Part shown: one piece after another, positions 36,924-45,422 of the stretch
How the letters are laid out: the number at the start of each line of letters is the position of its first letter
Numbering within the stretch: the first letter of the stretch is position 1
From: Actinotalea solisilvae
GTDB lineage: Bacteria > Actinomycetota > Actinomycetes > Actinomycetales > Cellulomonadaceae
Length of the DNA stretch: 64,000 nucleotides
Assembly: GCF_016464425.1 (NCBI RefSeq)
Contig: NZ_JADDKQ010000007.1
Span: forward strand, 124,001 to 188,000
Direction of reading: 5' to 3'
The notes under the pieces: generated by a model
Told to the model about the DNA's origin: nothing
The model's database searches: none
The model's input: the letters and a program-made list of their open reading frames with translations, nothing else
Position numbers and translations under genes: made by a program

Positions 36924-37693
36924 GCCGCTCGCCCGCCTGGGACCTCGAGGTGCTCAAGCTCCGTCGCTCGTCGGTCGCGCGGACCGCGGCCCTCGTGCTC
37001 GTGCTCGGCACGACGTCCATGGCCGCGGTGTTCACCGCCGTCGGGCTCGCCGGCGGCGACAGCCAGATGGCGCTCAAGGTGCGCCCGATGCTCCAGGGCG
37101 AGGGGTGGGTCGCCTACCTGGGGCTGCTGGCCCAGGTGCTGTCCGTCGCGATGCTGCTGTGCGCCGGCGTCGTCGTCTCGTGGTCCGTCGGGCGCGAGTT
37201 CGCCGACGGCACGATCGCGTGCCTGCTCGCGCTGCCCACGCCACCGCGCGCCGTGCTGGTCGCGAAGCTGGGGTCGGTCCTGCTCGGCGCCGCGGCGAGC
37301 ACCGTCGCGGCCGTCGCCCTCGCCCTGCCGCTCGGCGCGCTCGCGGGTCTCGGCCCGCCGGGGGCGGAGGCGGTCGGCCCCGCGCTGCGGGCGGTCGCCG
37401 TCGGGCTCCTGGGCGCCGTGCTCGTCCTCCCGCTCGCGTTCGTCGCGAGCGCGCGGCGCGGCTACCTCCCGGGCGTCGGGGCGCTGCTCGGCGTGGTCGT
37501 CGTGACCCAGGTGGCCACGGTGGCGGGCGCCGGGGCGTGGTTCCCGTGGGCGGCGCCCGGGCTGTGGGCCGGGATGGGCGGCGCCGCCGCGGCCGGCGCG
37601 GTCACCCCCCTCCAGCTGCTGCTGGCCCTGCCGGTGGGCGCGGCCGGCGCCGTCGCCGCGGCCCGCTGGTGGTCGCGCGCCGAGCTGCGCTGA
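36920..37693 (+). CDS. ABC-2 type permease
   Basis: 257 residues, GTG 36920 overlapping the ATPase stop. Six hydrophobic segments with the ABC-2 N-terminal helix entry LEVLKLRRSSVARTAALVLV and the coupling segment WSVGREFADGTIACLLALPT. This matches ABC-2 permeases of bacitracin- or lantibiotic-immunity-like exporters. It converges on nhaA with a 7-nt gap. Confidence 0.9.
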   Translation: MSRSPAWDLEVLKLRRSSVARTAALVLVLGTTSMAAVFTAVGLAGGDSQMALKVRPMLQGEGWVAYLGLLAQVLSVAMLLCAGVVVSWSVGREFADGTIACLLALPTPPRAVLVAKLGSVLLGAAASTVAAVALALPLGALAGLGPPGAEAVGPALRAVAVGLLGAVLVLPLAFVASARRGYLPGVGALLGVVVVTQVATVAGAGAWFPWAAPGLWAGMGGAAAAGAVTPLQLLLALPVGAAGAVAAARWWSRAELR

Positions 37694-37700
37694 CGGCTGG

Positions 37701-39047
37701 TCAGCGGTCGCGGCCGTGCTCGAAGACGTCCGGCACGCCGTCGGCGTCGGCGTCGACCGCCTCGAGCTCGGCGACGGTGCGGTAGTGCCGGTTGCGCGAG
37801 CGCAGGAGCGCGGCTGCCAGCAGCGCCGCGAGCACCGAGCCCGTGAGGACGCCGACGGTCACGTGCTCGGTGCCCTCCTCGGACGTGAAGGCGAGCTCGC
37901 TGATGAGCAGCGACACGGTGAAGCCGATGCCGCCGAGCAGCGCGACGCCGAGCACGTCCAGCCAGCGGAGCGACGCGTCGAGCGTGGCCCGCGTGAAGCG
38001 CGCCACGAGCCACGTCGTGCCGAAGATGCCGAGCGCCTTGCCGACGACGAGCCCGGCGATGACGCCGAGCGCGATCCGGTCGGCGAGGGACTCGCGCAGC
38101 CCGTCGAGCCCGCCGACCGTGACCCCGGCCGCGAAGAACGCGAACACGGGCACGGCGAACCCGGCGGAGACCGGCCGCCACCGGTGCTCGAAGTGCTCGG
38201 CGAGGCCGGGGCCGGCGTCCGGGCCGCCGGCCCGCTCGCTGCGCAGGACCGGCACGGTGAAGCCGAGGAGCACGCCCGCGACCGTGGCGTGGACGCCCGA
38301 CTCGTGCATGAGCGCCCAGGCGGTGACGGCGAGCGGGAGCAGCAGCCACCACGAGCGGATGCGGCGCTGGACGGCGACGGCGAACAGGGCGATCACGACG
38401 ACGGCCGCCCCCAGCGCGGGCCACGCGACCTCGTCCGTGTAGAAGATCGCGATCACCGTGACCGCGAGCAGGTCGTCGACGACGGCGAGCGTGAGCAGGA
38501 AGGTGCGCAGCGCCGCGGGCAGGTGCGTGCCGATGACGGCGAGCACCGCGAGCGCGAACGCGATGTCCGTCGCCGTCGGGATCGCCCAGCCGCGGAGCGC
38601 CTCGCCGCCGGCGCTCGAGGCGACCGCGACGTACACCGCGGCGGGGGCGGCCATGCCGCCGATCGCGGCGAGGATGGGCAGCGCGGCCCGGCGCGGGTCG
38701 CGCAGGTCGCCCGCCACGAACTCGCGCTTGAGCTCGAGGCCCACGACGAAGAAGAAGATCGCGAGCAGCCCGTCGGCGGCCCACGTGCCCAGCGAGAGGT
38801 CCAGGTGGAGGCTCGCGGGACCCACGCGCAGGTCGCGCAGCGCGGCGTACGAGTCCGCGGCCGGGGAGTTCGCCCAGACGAGCGCCGCCACGGTCGCGAC
38901 CAGCAGCAGCGCCCCGCCGACCGTCTCCTTGCGGAGGATCTCGGTGATCCGGCGGGTCTCGCTCCACGAGCCGCGGCCGAGCATGGTCGACGGCGGTCGC
39001 GCCCCCGCGGGCGGGGTCGTGGCGGCGGGCGGGCCGGGCTGCGGCAT
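37701..39047 (-). CDS. nhaA: Na+/H+ antiporter NhaA
   Basis: 448 residues from ATG 39047 (MPQPGPP). Motifs: [58 protein letters not shown] and the ion-binding Asp pair in [39 protein letters not shown] is also typical. It exchanges Na+ or Li+ for protons at the membrane, aiding pH and salt tolerance. The last ~30 residues ([19 protein letters not shown]) form an acidic, Asp-rich tail like a calcium-binding loop, an uncommon addition. Confidence 0.95.
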   Translation of the reverse strand: MPQPGPPAATTPPAGARPPSTMLGRGSWSETRRITEILRKETVGGALLLVATVAALVWANSPAADSYAALRDLRVGPASLHLDLSLGTWAADGLLAIFFFVVGLELKREFVAGDLRDPRRAALPILAAIGGMAAPAAVYVAVASSAGGEALRGWAIPTATDIAFALAVLAVIGTHLPAALRTFLLTLAVVDDLLAVTVIAIFYTDEVAWPALGAAVVVIALFAVAVQRRIRSWWLLLPLAVTAWALMHESGVHATVAGVLLGFTVPVLRSERAGGPDAGPGLAEHFEHRWRPVSAGFAVPVFAFFAAGVTVGGLDGLRESLADRIALGVIAGLVVGKALGIFGTTWLVARFTRATLDASLRWLDVLGVALLGGIGFTVSLLISELAFTSEEGTEHVTVGVLTGSVLAALLAAALLRSRNRHYRTVAELEAVDADADGVPDVFEHGRDR

Positions 39048-39234
39048 GGGTGACCTCCGGGGTCGTCGACGTCGTTGCCGACCAGACTTCCCGGCGCACC
39101 TGGGTCGACCGTACCCGGGCGGGAGGGCGCTCGCCCGGCCGCCCGGCTCGTGGGACCGCACGTCCGTGGGGCGCGCCGGGGGTGCGTCGCGGGCCCGCGC
39201 GGCACGCTCGTGCCGGTCCACCCCTCGGACACCA
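39048..39234. other. Intergenic region upstream of nhaA and the sulfur operon
   Basis: Divergent region with no gene. It has several GC-rich potential hairpins (around 39113-39150) but no element I can name; the nhaA promoter should lie here. Confidence 0.4.
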
Positions 39235-39263
39235 TTGACGCGGCATGTGAGACGCCCTAGTTT
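39235..39263 (+). promoter_or_regulatory. Promoter of the SAM-riboswitch sulfur operon
   Basis: TTGACG (39235-39240) and TAGTTT (39258-39263) are separated by exactly 17 nt. The expected transcription start (~39270) coincides with the 5' end of the riboswitch. Confidence 0.8.
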
Positions 39264-39269
39264 CTGGAG

Positions 39270-39375
39270 CAGGTCATGAGCGCCAGCGCGAAGCCCCGGC
39301 TCGCTGGCCGGCAACCCTCCTCGTCGTGGGGTGCTCCGGGTGAGGACCAGACCCGTGCGACCGCACCGGTAAGGA
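39270..39375 (+). ncRNA. SAM-IV-type (SAM clan) riboswitch
   Basis: The RNA starts with GGTCATGAGCGCCAGCG, continues GAAGCCCCGGCTCGCTGG, then CCGGCAACCCTCC, GTGGGGTGCTCCGGG and TGAGGACC. This order and the conserved CCGGC...GCTGGCCGGCAACCCTCC core match the SAM-IV aptamer known from Actinomycetales; P1 is closed by GGTC with GACC (39345-39348). The downstream 25 nt (CCCGTGCGACCGCACCGG) can form the extra SAM-IV stem/pseudoknot. It senses S-adenosylmethionine and would lower expression of the transporter operon when SAM is plentiful. Confidence 0.88.
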
Positions 39376-39392
39376 CGACCAGGAGGACCCTC

Positions 39393-39419
39393 GTGCGAAT
39401 GTGCTGCTGTCGTCACTGA
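39393..39419 (+). CDS. Cys-Cys-Cys leader peptide (MRMCCCRH)
   Basis: 8 codons, GTG 39393 to TGA 39419, encoding MRMCCCRH, with AGGAGG 6 nt upstream. The three consecutive Cys codons match the polycysteine uORFs known to act as cysteine-responsive attenuators in mycobacteria. The first 12 nt (GTG CGA ATG TGC) are the same as in the leader ORF at 13546. It is followed one nucleotide later by a perfect 8-bp hairpin, so ribosomes stalled on Cys codons would change whether it forms. Placed after the SAM riboswitch, it could add cysteine sensing to SAM sensing. Confidence 0.75.
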   Translation: MRMCCCRH

Positions 39420-39420
39420 C

Positions 39421-39440
39421 GGCGCACCACCCGGTGCGCC
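39421..39440 (+). promoter_or_regulatory. Attenuator-type hairpin right after the CCC leader
   Basis: GGCGCACC (39421-39428) and GGTGCGCC (39433-39440) around ACCC, a perfect 8-bp stem starting 1 nt after the leader stop codon. A ribosome at the stop or Cys codons would cover its 5' arm. Confidence 0.6.
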
Positions 39441-39580
39441 ACCCCGCGCACCCGCACGCAGGACTCCCTGCACCACGCCCATGACCCGCCCCGGCGGTCG
39501 GCGGAGCGGCGCTGCGCAGCCCCATCCCGCCTCGCCGAGCGCGCGCTGCCACGCGCCTCGGCACCCCCACCGGAGAACCC

Positions 39581-40642
39581 ATGATCGAGCTCCGCCGGCT
39601 CACCAAGACCTACGGCGACGGCGCGCACCGCACCACGGTGCTCGACCGTCTCGACCTCACCGTCGCCGACCGCGAGATCGCGGCCGTCGTCGGCCCCAGC
39701 GGCGCGGGGAAGAGCACCCTCGCCGCGTGCGTCACCCTGCTCGAGCCGCCCACCTCGGGCACCGTCGTCGTCGGCGGGCGCGAGCTCTCCCAGCTCGACG
39801 AGCGCGGCCTGCGCGACGCGCGCCGCCAGATCGGCACCATCTTCCAGTCGGACGGCCTGCTCTCGCGCCGCACGGCGGCAGAGAACGTCGAGCTGCCGCT
39901 GCGGTACCTCGGCGTCACGCCCGCGGACCGCCGCCGGCGCGTCGCGGAGCTGCTGGACCGCGTCGGCCTGAGCACCCGGGCCGGCCACTACCCGCACCAG
40001 CTCTCGGGCGGCCAGCGCCAGCGCGTCGGGATCGCCCGCGCGCTCGCGCTGCGGCCGCGCGTGCTGCTCTCGGACGAGGCGACCTCGGGCCTCGACCCCG
40101 AGGCGACCGCGTCCGTCGTGCGGCTCCTCAAGGACCTGCGCGACGACCTCGGCCTGTCGATCCTCTTCATCACGCACGAGATGGAGGTGGTGCTCGACCT
40201 CGCCGACTCGGTCGCCCGGCTCGACCACGGACGCATCGTCGAGCAGGGCCGCGTCGTGGACCTGCTCCGCGACCCGGGCTCGCCGCTGGGGCGCGCGCTC
40301 CTGCCGCGCCGCGCGCACGGCACCGGGCACGACGGCGCCGTGTGGTCCGTCTCGTACGCGAGCGCGGACGTGCCCGCGGACTGGATCGCGCGGGCCGGCG
40401 CGGCGCTCGGCGCCGACGTCGCCCTGCTCGGCGCCTCGATCGGCGCCGTCGACGGCCACGTCGTCGGACACGCGACGGTCGCGGTGCCGGGGGACGTCGA
40501 GGGCACGCGTGTCGTCGCGGTCCTCGCCCACCTCGGGCTGCACACCGTGCCGGGTGGGGAGGAGCCGTCGGCGCAGGCCGACGTCGCACCTGCCGCGGGC
40601 TCGGCGCGTCCCACCGAGCGCGAGCTGGAGCCCGTCGCATGA
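39581..40642 (+). CDS. metN: Methionine-type ABC transporter ATPase, second copy
   Basis: 353 residues, ATG 39581. Walker [30 protein letters not shown] (MetN-like Q-loop region), [35 protein letters not shown] and FITHEM. C-terminal NIL-like regulatory domain ([20 protein letters not shown]), then an Ala/Pro-rich tail. Compared with the copy at 13733 it is clearly paralogous but diverged, so a different sulfur substrate is plausible. Overlaps metI by ATGA. Confidence 0.9.
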   Translation: MIELRRLTKTYGDGAHRTTVLDRLDLTVADREIAAVVGPSGAGKSTLAACVTLLEPPTSGTVVVGGRELSQLDERGLRDARRQIGTIFQSDGLLSRRTAAENVELPLRYLGVTPADRRRRVAELLDRVGLSTRAGHYPHQLSGGQRQRVGIARALALRPRVLLSDEATSGLDPEATASVVRLLKDLRDDLGLSILFITHEMEVVLDLADSVARLDHGRIVEQGRVVDLLRDPGSPLGRALLPRRAHGTGHDGAVWSVSYASADVPADWIARAGAALGADVALLGASIGAVDGHVVGHATVAVPGDVEGTRVVAVLAHLGLHTVPGGEEPSAQADVAPAAGSARPTERELEPVA

Positions 40643-41412
40643 GCGCGCCGTCCTCGCTCCCGGTCCTGCGCCTGCCCACCGCGGGCGACACCCCCCTCCC
40701 CGAGATCCCGGCGCTGATCCTGCCGGCGCTCGGCGAGACGCTGCTCATGGTCGGCATCGTCATGGCGGTCGTCGTGCTCGTCGGCGTCCCGCTCGGCGTC
40801 CTGCTGCACAACCTCGCCCCGGGCGGGCTCGTCGAGCGGCCCGCGCTGCACCAGACGCTCGGCTGGGTCGTGAGCGTCGGGCGCTCGCTGCCGTTCCTCA
40901 TCCTCATGGCCGCGCTCGTGCCCGTGACGCGCTTCCTCACGGGGACGAACATCGGGATCGCGGCCGCCGTCGTGCCCATGTCCCTCGCCGGGATCGCGTT
41001 CTTCGCGCGGATCGTCGAGAACTCGCTGCGCTCGGTGCCGCCCTCGCTCGTCCGCGTGGCGAAGGCCTCGGGTGCCTCGCCCGTGCAGATCGTGACGTCC
41101 GTGCAGCTCTCCGAGGCGCTGCCGTCGATCATCGGGGGCCTGACGATCAACACCATCGCGATGATCGAGTACTCGGCGATCGCGGGGACCATCGGCGCGG
41201 GCGGCATCGGGTACGTCGCCGTGACGTACGGCTACCAGCGCTTCGACCACGCGGTGATGCTCGCGACGATCGTCGTCCTCGTGACGCTCGTCGCGCTCGT
41301 CCAGCTGCTCGGCGACGGGCTCGTCCGCGCCGCGACGCCGCACGCGCGCCGCCGCACCCGCAGGGCGGGCCGCACCGGTCCCGCCCGCCGGACCGCGGAG
41401 GTCGCCGCCTGA
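40639..41412 (+). CDS. metI: Methionine-type ABC transporter permease, second copy
   Basis: 257 residues, ATG 40639. MetI family: PALGETLLMVGIVMAVVVLV, SVGRSLPFLILMAALVPVTR, the EAA loop region RVAKASGASPVQIVTSVQLS followed by EALPSIIGGLTINTIAMIEY. Here the EAA alanine-rich motif is altered (VAKASGAS). A basic Arg-rich tail (ARRRTRRAGRTGPARRT) extends ~25 residues past the last helix. 104 nt of GC-rich sequence separate it from the binding-protein gene. Confidence 0.9.
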   Translation: MSAPSSLPVLRLPTAGDTPLPEIPALILPALGETLLMVGIVMAVVVLVGVPLGVLLHNLAPGGLVERPALHQTLGWVVSVGRSLPFLILMAALVPVTRFLTGTNIGIAAAVVPMSLAGIAFFARIVENSLRSVPPSLVRVAKASGASPVQIVTSVQLSEALPSIIGGLTINTIAMIEYSAIAGTIGAGGIGYVAVTYGYQRFDHAVMLATIVVLVTLVALVQLLGDGLVRAATPHARRRTRRAGRTGPARRTAEVAA

Positions 41413-41516
41413 CCCAGCCGCGCACGGAACCCCTGCAGGACCACCCGGGACCCACGGCGCTGCCACGCCGCCCGGGACGCACCACCCCCACCACCACGCA
41501 CCCAGGAGTCACTGCC

Positions 41517-42467
41517 ATGACCACCACCCAGACCGACGCCACCCGCACCGACGGGCCGGGCGACCACGACGGGCACGACCACGACGGGCACGACCACGGC
41601 TTCGAGATCACGCGCCGGCGCCGCTGGCCGTGGATCGCCGGGGGCGCGGTCGTCGTCGTCGCGGCCGCCGCGGCGATCGTCGTCCCGCGCCTCGGCGGCG
41701 CGGCGAGCCCCAACGAGATCGCGGGCGCGACGCTCTACGTCGCGACCGCCGAGGGCAACGCGCGCGAGCAGGCGCTCGTCGAGTTCGTCGCCGAGGAGGT
41801 CGCGCCCGACTACGGCATCACCGTCGAGTTCAAGGGCCTCGCGGACAGCAACACGATCAACCGCGCCGTGAACGACGGCGAGGTCGCCGCGACCGTGTAC
41901 CAGCACAAGCTCTGGCTGGGCCAGGTGCTCGAGGCCAACCCCGACTTCGAGGAGACGGCGGCGACGCCCGTGTTCCGCTGGGGCTTCGGCCTGTGGTCGG
42001 AGAAGTGGGACTCGGTCGAGGAGATCCCCGACGGGGCGACCATCTCGCTGTACTCGGACCCGGCCAACGAGGCGCAGGGCCTGTGGGTCCTCGAGCGGGC
42101 GGGCCTCATCACGCTCGACCCGGCGGTCGACAAGTGGACGGCGACCCAGGACGACGTCGTCGAGAACCCGAAGAACCTGGAGTTCGTGCTGCTCGACTTC
42201 GGTGCGCAGTCCCGCGCCCTGCCCGACCTCGACGCCGCCGTCGGCTACACCGAGTACTACATCGCCGCCAAGATCCCGCTCGAGCAGCAGATCTTCGCCC
42301 CGCCGGCGCCCGACGAGTTCGCGGGCCAGCTCACCGTCGGCACGCGGTGGATCGACGAGCCCAACATCCAGAACCTCATCAAGGCGTTCCAGGACCCGCG
42401 CGTCCAGGAGTACCTGGCCACCGACCCCGAGGTGCAGGGCGTCCTGCTCCCGCTCGACGCCGAGTGA
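41517..42467 (+). CDS. MetQ/NlpA-like binding protein, His-rich and membrane-anchored
   Basis: 316 residues, ATG 41517. Instead of a lipoprotein signal it begins with a 30-residue polar stretch containing HDGHDHDGHDHG, then a basic RRRRWPWIAG and one hydrophobic helix (~39-57: GGAVVVVAAAAAIVVPRL), with no lipobox Cys. This predicts an N-in signal anchor with the His-rich end in the cytoplasm. The outside domain is NlpA-like: TLYVATAEGNAREQALVEFV, VAATVYQHKLWLGQVLEANP, SLYSDPANEAQGLWVLERAG and VGYTEYYIAAKIPLEQQIFA. The usual ANYFQH pocket segment is replaced by VYQHK, so the ligand may differ from methionine. Confidence 0.88.
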   Translation: MTTTQTDATRTDGPGDHDGHDHDGHDHGFEITRRRRWPWIAGGAVVVVAAAAAIVVPRLGGAASPNEIAGATLYVATAEGNAREQALVEFVAEEVAPDYGITVEFKGLADSNTINRAVNDGEVAATVYQHKLWLGQVLEANPDFEETAATPVFRWGFGLWSEKWDSVEEIPDGATISLYSDPANEAQGLWVLERAGLITLDPAVDKWTATQDDVVENPKNLEFVLLDFGAQSRALPDLDAAVGYTEYYIAAKIPLEQQIFAPPAPDEFAGQLTVGTRWIDEPNIQNLIKAFQDPRVQEYLATDPEVQGVLLPLDAE

Positions 42468-42502
42468 CCCGCACCGCACGACCGACCGAGAAGGAGACCC
42501 TC

Positions 42503-43963
42503 GTGAGCGAGACCCCCGAGAAGAAGCGCATCGTCCTCAACGCGTTCGACATGACGTGCGTGACCCACCAGGCCGCGGGCACGTGGCGCCACCCGGACAG
42601 CCGCGCGTGGGACTACAACACGCTCGAGTACTGGACCGAGCTCGCGCAGCTCCTCGAGCGCGGGAAGTTCGACTCGCTGTTCATCGCCGACGTCGTGGGC
42701 GTGTACGACGTCTACCGCGGCACGGTCGCAGGCTCGCTCACGGACGCCGTCCAGGTCCCGGTGAACGACCCGTTCCTCCAGGTCCCGGCGATGGCCGCGG
42801 TCACCGAGCACCTCGGCTTCGGCATCACGAGCGCCCTGACCTACGAGCAGCCCTACGCGCTCGCCCGGAAGTTCTCGACGCTCGACCACCTGACGAAGGG
42901 CCGCGTGGCCTGGAACGTCGTCACGGGCTACCTCAACAGCGCGGCGATCAACCTCGGCTTCGACAAGCAGATGAGCCACGACGCGCGGTACGACCTCGCG
43001 GACGAGTTCCTCGACGTGACCTACAAGCTGTGGGAGGGCAGCTGGGACGACGACGCCGTCGTGCGCGACAAGGAGCGCGGGGTCTTCACCGACCCGACGA
43101 AGGTGCACCCCATCGGCCACCGGGGCGAGTTCTACTCCGTGCCCGGCATCCACCTGTCGGAGCCCAGCCCGCAGCGCACCCCGGTGATCTTCCAGGCCGG
43201 CGCGTCGCCGCGCGGCCGGGGCTTCGCCGCGAAGCACGGCGAGGGGGTCTTCATCAGCCCCGGCACCATCGCCCAGGCGCGCGAGACCACCGACGACATC
43301 CGCGACCGCGCCGAGGCGCTCGGCCGCTCGCGCGACTCGGTGAAGATCTTCACGCTCATCACCGTGATCACGGCCGAGACGGACGAGGCGGCGCAGGCGA
43401 AGTTCGAGGACTACCTGCGCTACGCCAACCCCGAGGGCGCGCTGTCGCTCTACGGCGGGTGGACCGGCGTCGACTTCTCCGAGTACGACCCGGACCAGCC
43501 GCTCGTCGAGGTCGAGAACGACTCGCTGCGCTCGGCGCTGCAGATGCTCACGACGATCGACCCCGACCGCGCGTGGACGCCGCTCGACATCGTCACCAAG
43601 CGCAGCATCGGCGGCCTCGGCCCGGTGCTCGTCGGCTCGGTCGAGCGCGTCGCCGACGAGCTCGAGCGCTGGGTCGACGAGGGCGGCATCGACGGCTTCA
43701 ACTTCGCGTACGCGATCACGCCCGGCACGTTCGAGGACCTCGTCGAGCTCGTGGTCCCCGAGCTGCAGCGGCGCGGGCGCGCTCGCACCGAGTACGAGGG
43801 CTCGACGCTGCGCGAGAACCTCTTCGGCGAGGGGCACGTGTACGCCGAGGACACGCACCCCGCCCGGCAGTACCACGGCGCCTTCACCGGCGGCGCGAGC
43901 GCCGCGGACGGCACCAAGGAGTCGAAGATCTCCGACCACCTCGCGCAGACCGCGCTGGTCTGA
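42503..43963 (+). CDS. LLM flavin monooxygenase, NtaA/SnaA/DszA family
   Basis: 486 residues, GTG 42503 with AAGGAG upstream, 35 nt after the binding protein. Family signs: AGTWRHPDSRAWDYNTLEYW, LLERGKFDSLFIADVVGVYD, LTKGRVAWNVVTGYLNSAAI, SPQRTPVIFQAGASPRGRGF and TPLDIVTKRSIGGLGPVLVG. These FMNH2-dependent enzymes (NtaA, SnaA, DszA, SfnG-like) oxidise organosulfur or aminopolycarboxylate compounds, with reduced flavin from a separate reductase. In an operon with a sulfur-type transporter behind SAM and Cys leaders, release of sulfur from an imported organosulfur compound is the best guess. Confidence 0.92.
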   Translation: MSETPEKKRIVLNAFDMTCVTHQAAGTWRHPDSRAWDYNTLEYWTELAQLLERGKFDSLFIADVVGVYDVYRGTVAGSLTDAVQVPVNDPFLQVPAMAAVTEHLGFGITSALTYEQPYALARKFSTLDHLTKGRVAWNVVTGYLNSAAINLGFDKQMSHDARYDLADEFLDVTYKLWEGSWDDDAVVRDKERGVFTDPTKVHPIGHRGEFYSVPGIHLSEPSPQRTPVIFQAGASPRGRGFAAKHGEGVFISPGTIAQARETTDDIRDRAEALGRSRDSVKIFTLITVITAETDEAAQAKFEDYLRYANPEGALSLYGGWTGVDFSEYDPDQPLVEVENDSLRSALQMLTTIDPDRAWTPLDIVTKRSIGGLGPVLVGSVERVADELERWVDEGGIDGFNFAYAITPGTFEDLVELVVPELQRRGRARTEYEGSTLRENLFGEGHVYAEDTHPARQYHGAFTGGASAADGTKESKISDHLAQTALV

Positions 43964-43971
43964 GCGCACGC

Positions 43972-44015
43972 ACGACGGCGCCCGTCGTCCCCCCGCGGGG
44001 CGGCGGGCGTCGTCG
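43972..44015 (+). terminator. Hairpin terminator of the sulfur operon
   Basis: GACGGCGCCCG beginning near 43974 pairs with the CGGGCGTCGTC segment ending near 44014, with CCCC/GGGG near the loop and a few G-U pairs. It starts about 8 nt after the monooxygenase stop. Confidence 0.7.
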
Positions 44016-44065
44016 CGCACGACGTGCGCCTTGTGGTGCCGCACCGACGCGGCGAGACTCCGCGC

Positions 44066-44473
44066 ATGGCGCAGCCCACCCAGCCCACCGAGTACGTGGC
44101 CGTGACGATCGAGCGGCCGGCCCGCGAGGTCTACGCCTACGCGAGCGACCCCGCGCACCTCTCGGCGTGGGCGGCGGGCCTGGCCGCGACGCTCGAGGAG
44201 GTCGACGGGCGCTGGGTCGCGGACACGCCGGACGGGCGGATGTCGGTCGCGTTCGCGCCGGCGAACCCGTTCGGGGTGGCCGACCACGTGATCACGCTGC
44301 CGGGCGGCGAGGTGGTCGAGGTGCCGATGCGCGTCGTGCCCAACGGCGACGGGTGCGACGTCGTCTTCTCGCTCCGGCGGCCGCCGACGATGACGGACGA
44401 CGAGCTGGCGCGCGACCGCGCCGCCGTGCAGGCCGACCTCGACACGCTCAAGCGACTGCTCGAGGCGCGCTGA
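44066..44473 (+). CDS. SRPBCC-type small protein
   Basis: 135 residues, ATG 44066. TEYVAVTIERPAREVYAYAS matches the start of START/SRPBCC (polyketide cyclase-like) domains, with DPAHLSAWAAGL and the C-terminal helix (DELARDRAAVQADLDTLKRL). These helix-grip proteins bind hydrophobic ligands; no particular one can be named. Stands alone between the sulfur operon and arsM. Confidence 0.82.
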   Translation: MAQPTQPTEYVAVTIERPAREVYAYASDPAHLSAWAAGLAATLEEVDGRWVADTPDGRMSVAFAPANPFGVADHVITLPGGEVVEVPMRVVPNGDGCDVVFSLRRPPTMTDDELARDRAAVQADLDTLKRLLEAR

Positions 44474-44543
44474 CCGGGCGGGCCGAGGCCAGCGGGGAGC
44501 GCCGGTCGGGTCCGCGAGCGCCTCCAGGGAAAGATCGATGCAG

Positions 44544-44607
44544 GTCGATATTGACAAGCGTCGATCATTCCTCCACGCTCCTCACATCGACGTCCGTCGA
44601 TATGACA
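44544..44607. promoter_or_regulatory. Clustered GTCGAT repeats in the arsM promoter region
   Basis: GTCGATATTGACA (44544-44556), GTCGATC (44560-44566) and GTCGATATGACA (44596-44607) are direct repeats; the first and third differ by one base deletion. TTGACA at 44551-44556 could be a -35 box. A cluster like this upstream of an arsenic gene fits ArsR-type operators, but no arsR lies next to it. Confidence 0.55.
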
Positions 44608-44619
44608 CGAGGAGGAACC

Positions 44620-45387
44620 ATGGACCAGGACATCCGCGAGCAGGTCCGGGCGCGCTACGCCCTCGCCGCCGTGCAGGGCACGGGTGACGCGGGGTGCTGC
44701 GGCGGGTCGGACGGCTGCTGCGACGGCACCGACGTCGTCGTCGACGAGCGCTTCGGCGCCGGCCTCTACGGCGCCGAGGACGCCGCGGCCGTGCCCGCCG
44801 AGGCGCTGGCCGCGTCGCTGGGCTGCGGCAACCCGCTCGTCGTGGCGGAGCTGCGTGAGGGCGAGCGCGTGCTCGACCTGGGCTCCGGCGGCGGGATCGA
44901 CGTCCTGCTCTCGGCCCGCCGCGTCGGCGAGTCCGGCTTCGCCTACGGCGTCGACATGACCGACGAGATGCTCGAGCTCGCGCGAGCCAACGCGGAGCGC
45001 GCGGGCGCGACCAACGTCGAGTTCCGCAAGGGCACCATCGAGGACCTGCCGCTCGACGACGCGACGGTCGACGTCGTCGTCTCCAACTGCGTGGTCAACC
45101 TCTCGACCGACAAGCCGGCCGTCCTCGCCGAGGCGTTCCGCGTGCTCGTGCCCGGGGGGCGCGTGGGCATCTCCGACGTGGTCGCCGAGGACCACCTCAC
45201 GCCCGCCCAGCGCGCCGAGCGCGGGTCCTACGTCGGGTGCATCGCCGGCGCCCTGTCGCGCACCGAGTACCTCGAGGGGCTCGCGGCCGCGGGCTTCGTG
45301 GACGCGGTCGTCGAGCCGACGCACGCCGTCGCGGACGGCATGCACGGCGCGATCGTGCGCGCGCGCAAGCCCGTCGCCGCGGGCTGA
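44620..45387 (+). CDS. arsM: Arsenite S-adenosylmethionine methyltransferase
   Basis: 255 residues, ATG 44620 with GGAGG 4 nt upstream; an earlier ATG (44602) in the same frame lacks a site. Cys pairs in DAGCCGGSDGCCDG near the N-terminus, LGCGNP (~Cys 68), SNCVVNLS and GCIAGALS are the arsenic-binding cysteines of ArsM. SAM-binding motif VLDLGSGGGIDVLLSARRVG and VDMTDEMLELARANAERAGA. Methylates As(III) for detoxification in the cytosol. Other ars genes are absent in the window. Confidence 0.94.
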   Translation: MDQDIREQVRARYALAAVQGTGDAGCCGGSDGCCDGTDVVVDERFGAGLYGAEDAAAVPAEALAASLGCGNPLVVAELREGERVLDLGSGGGIDVLLSARRVGESGFAYGVDMTDEMLELARANAERAGATNVEFRKGTIEDLPLDDATVDVVVSNCVVNLSTDKPAVLAEAFRVLVPGGRVGISDVVAEDHLTPAQRAERGSYVGCIAGALSRTEYLEGLAAAGFVDAVVEPTHAVADGMHGAIVRARKPVAAG

Positions 45388-45422
45388 CAGCCCCGCGCGG
45401 CGGCGCCGAGGAGCACGGGCGG

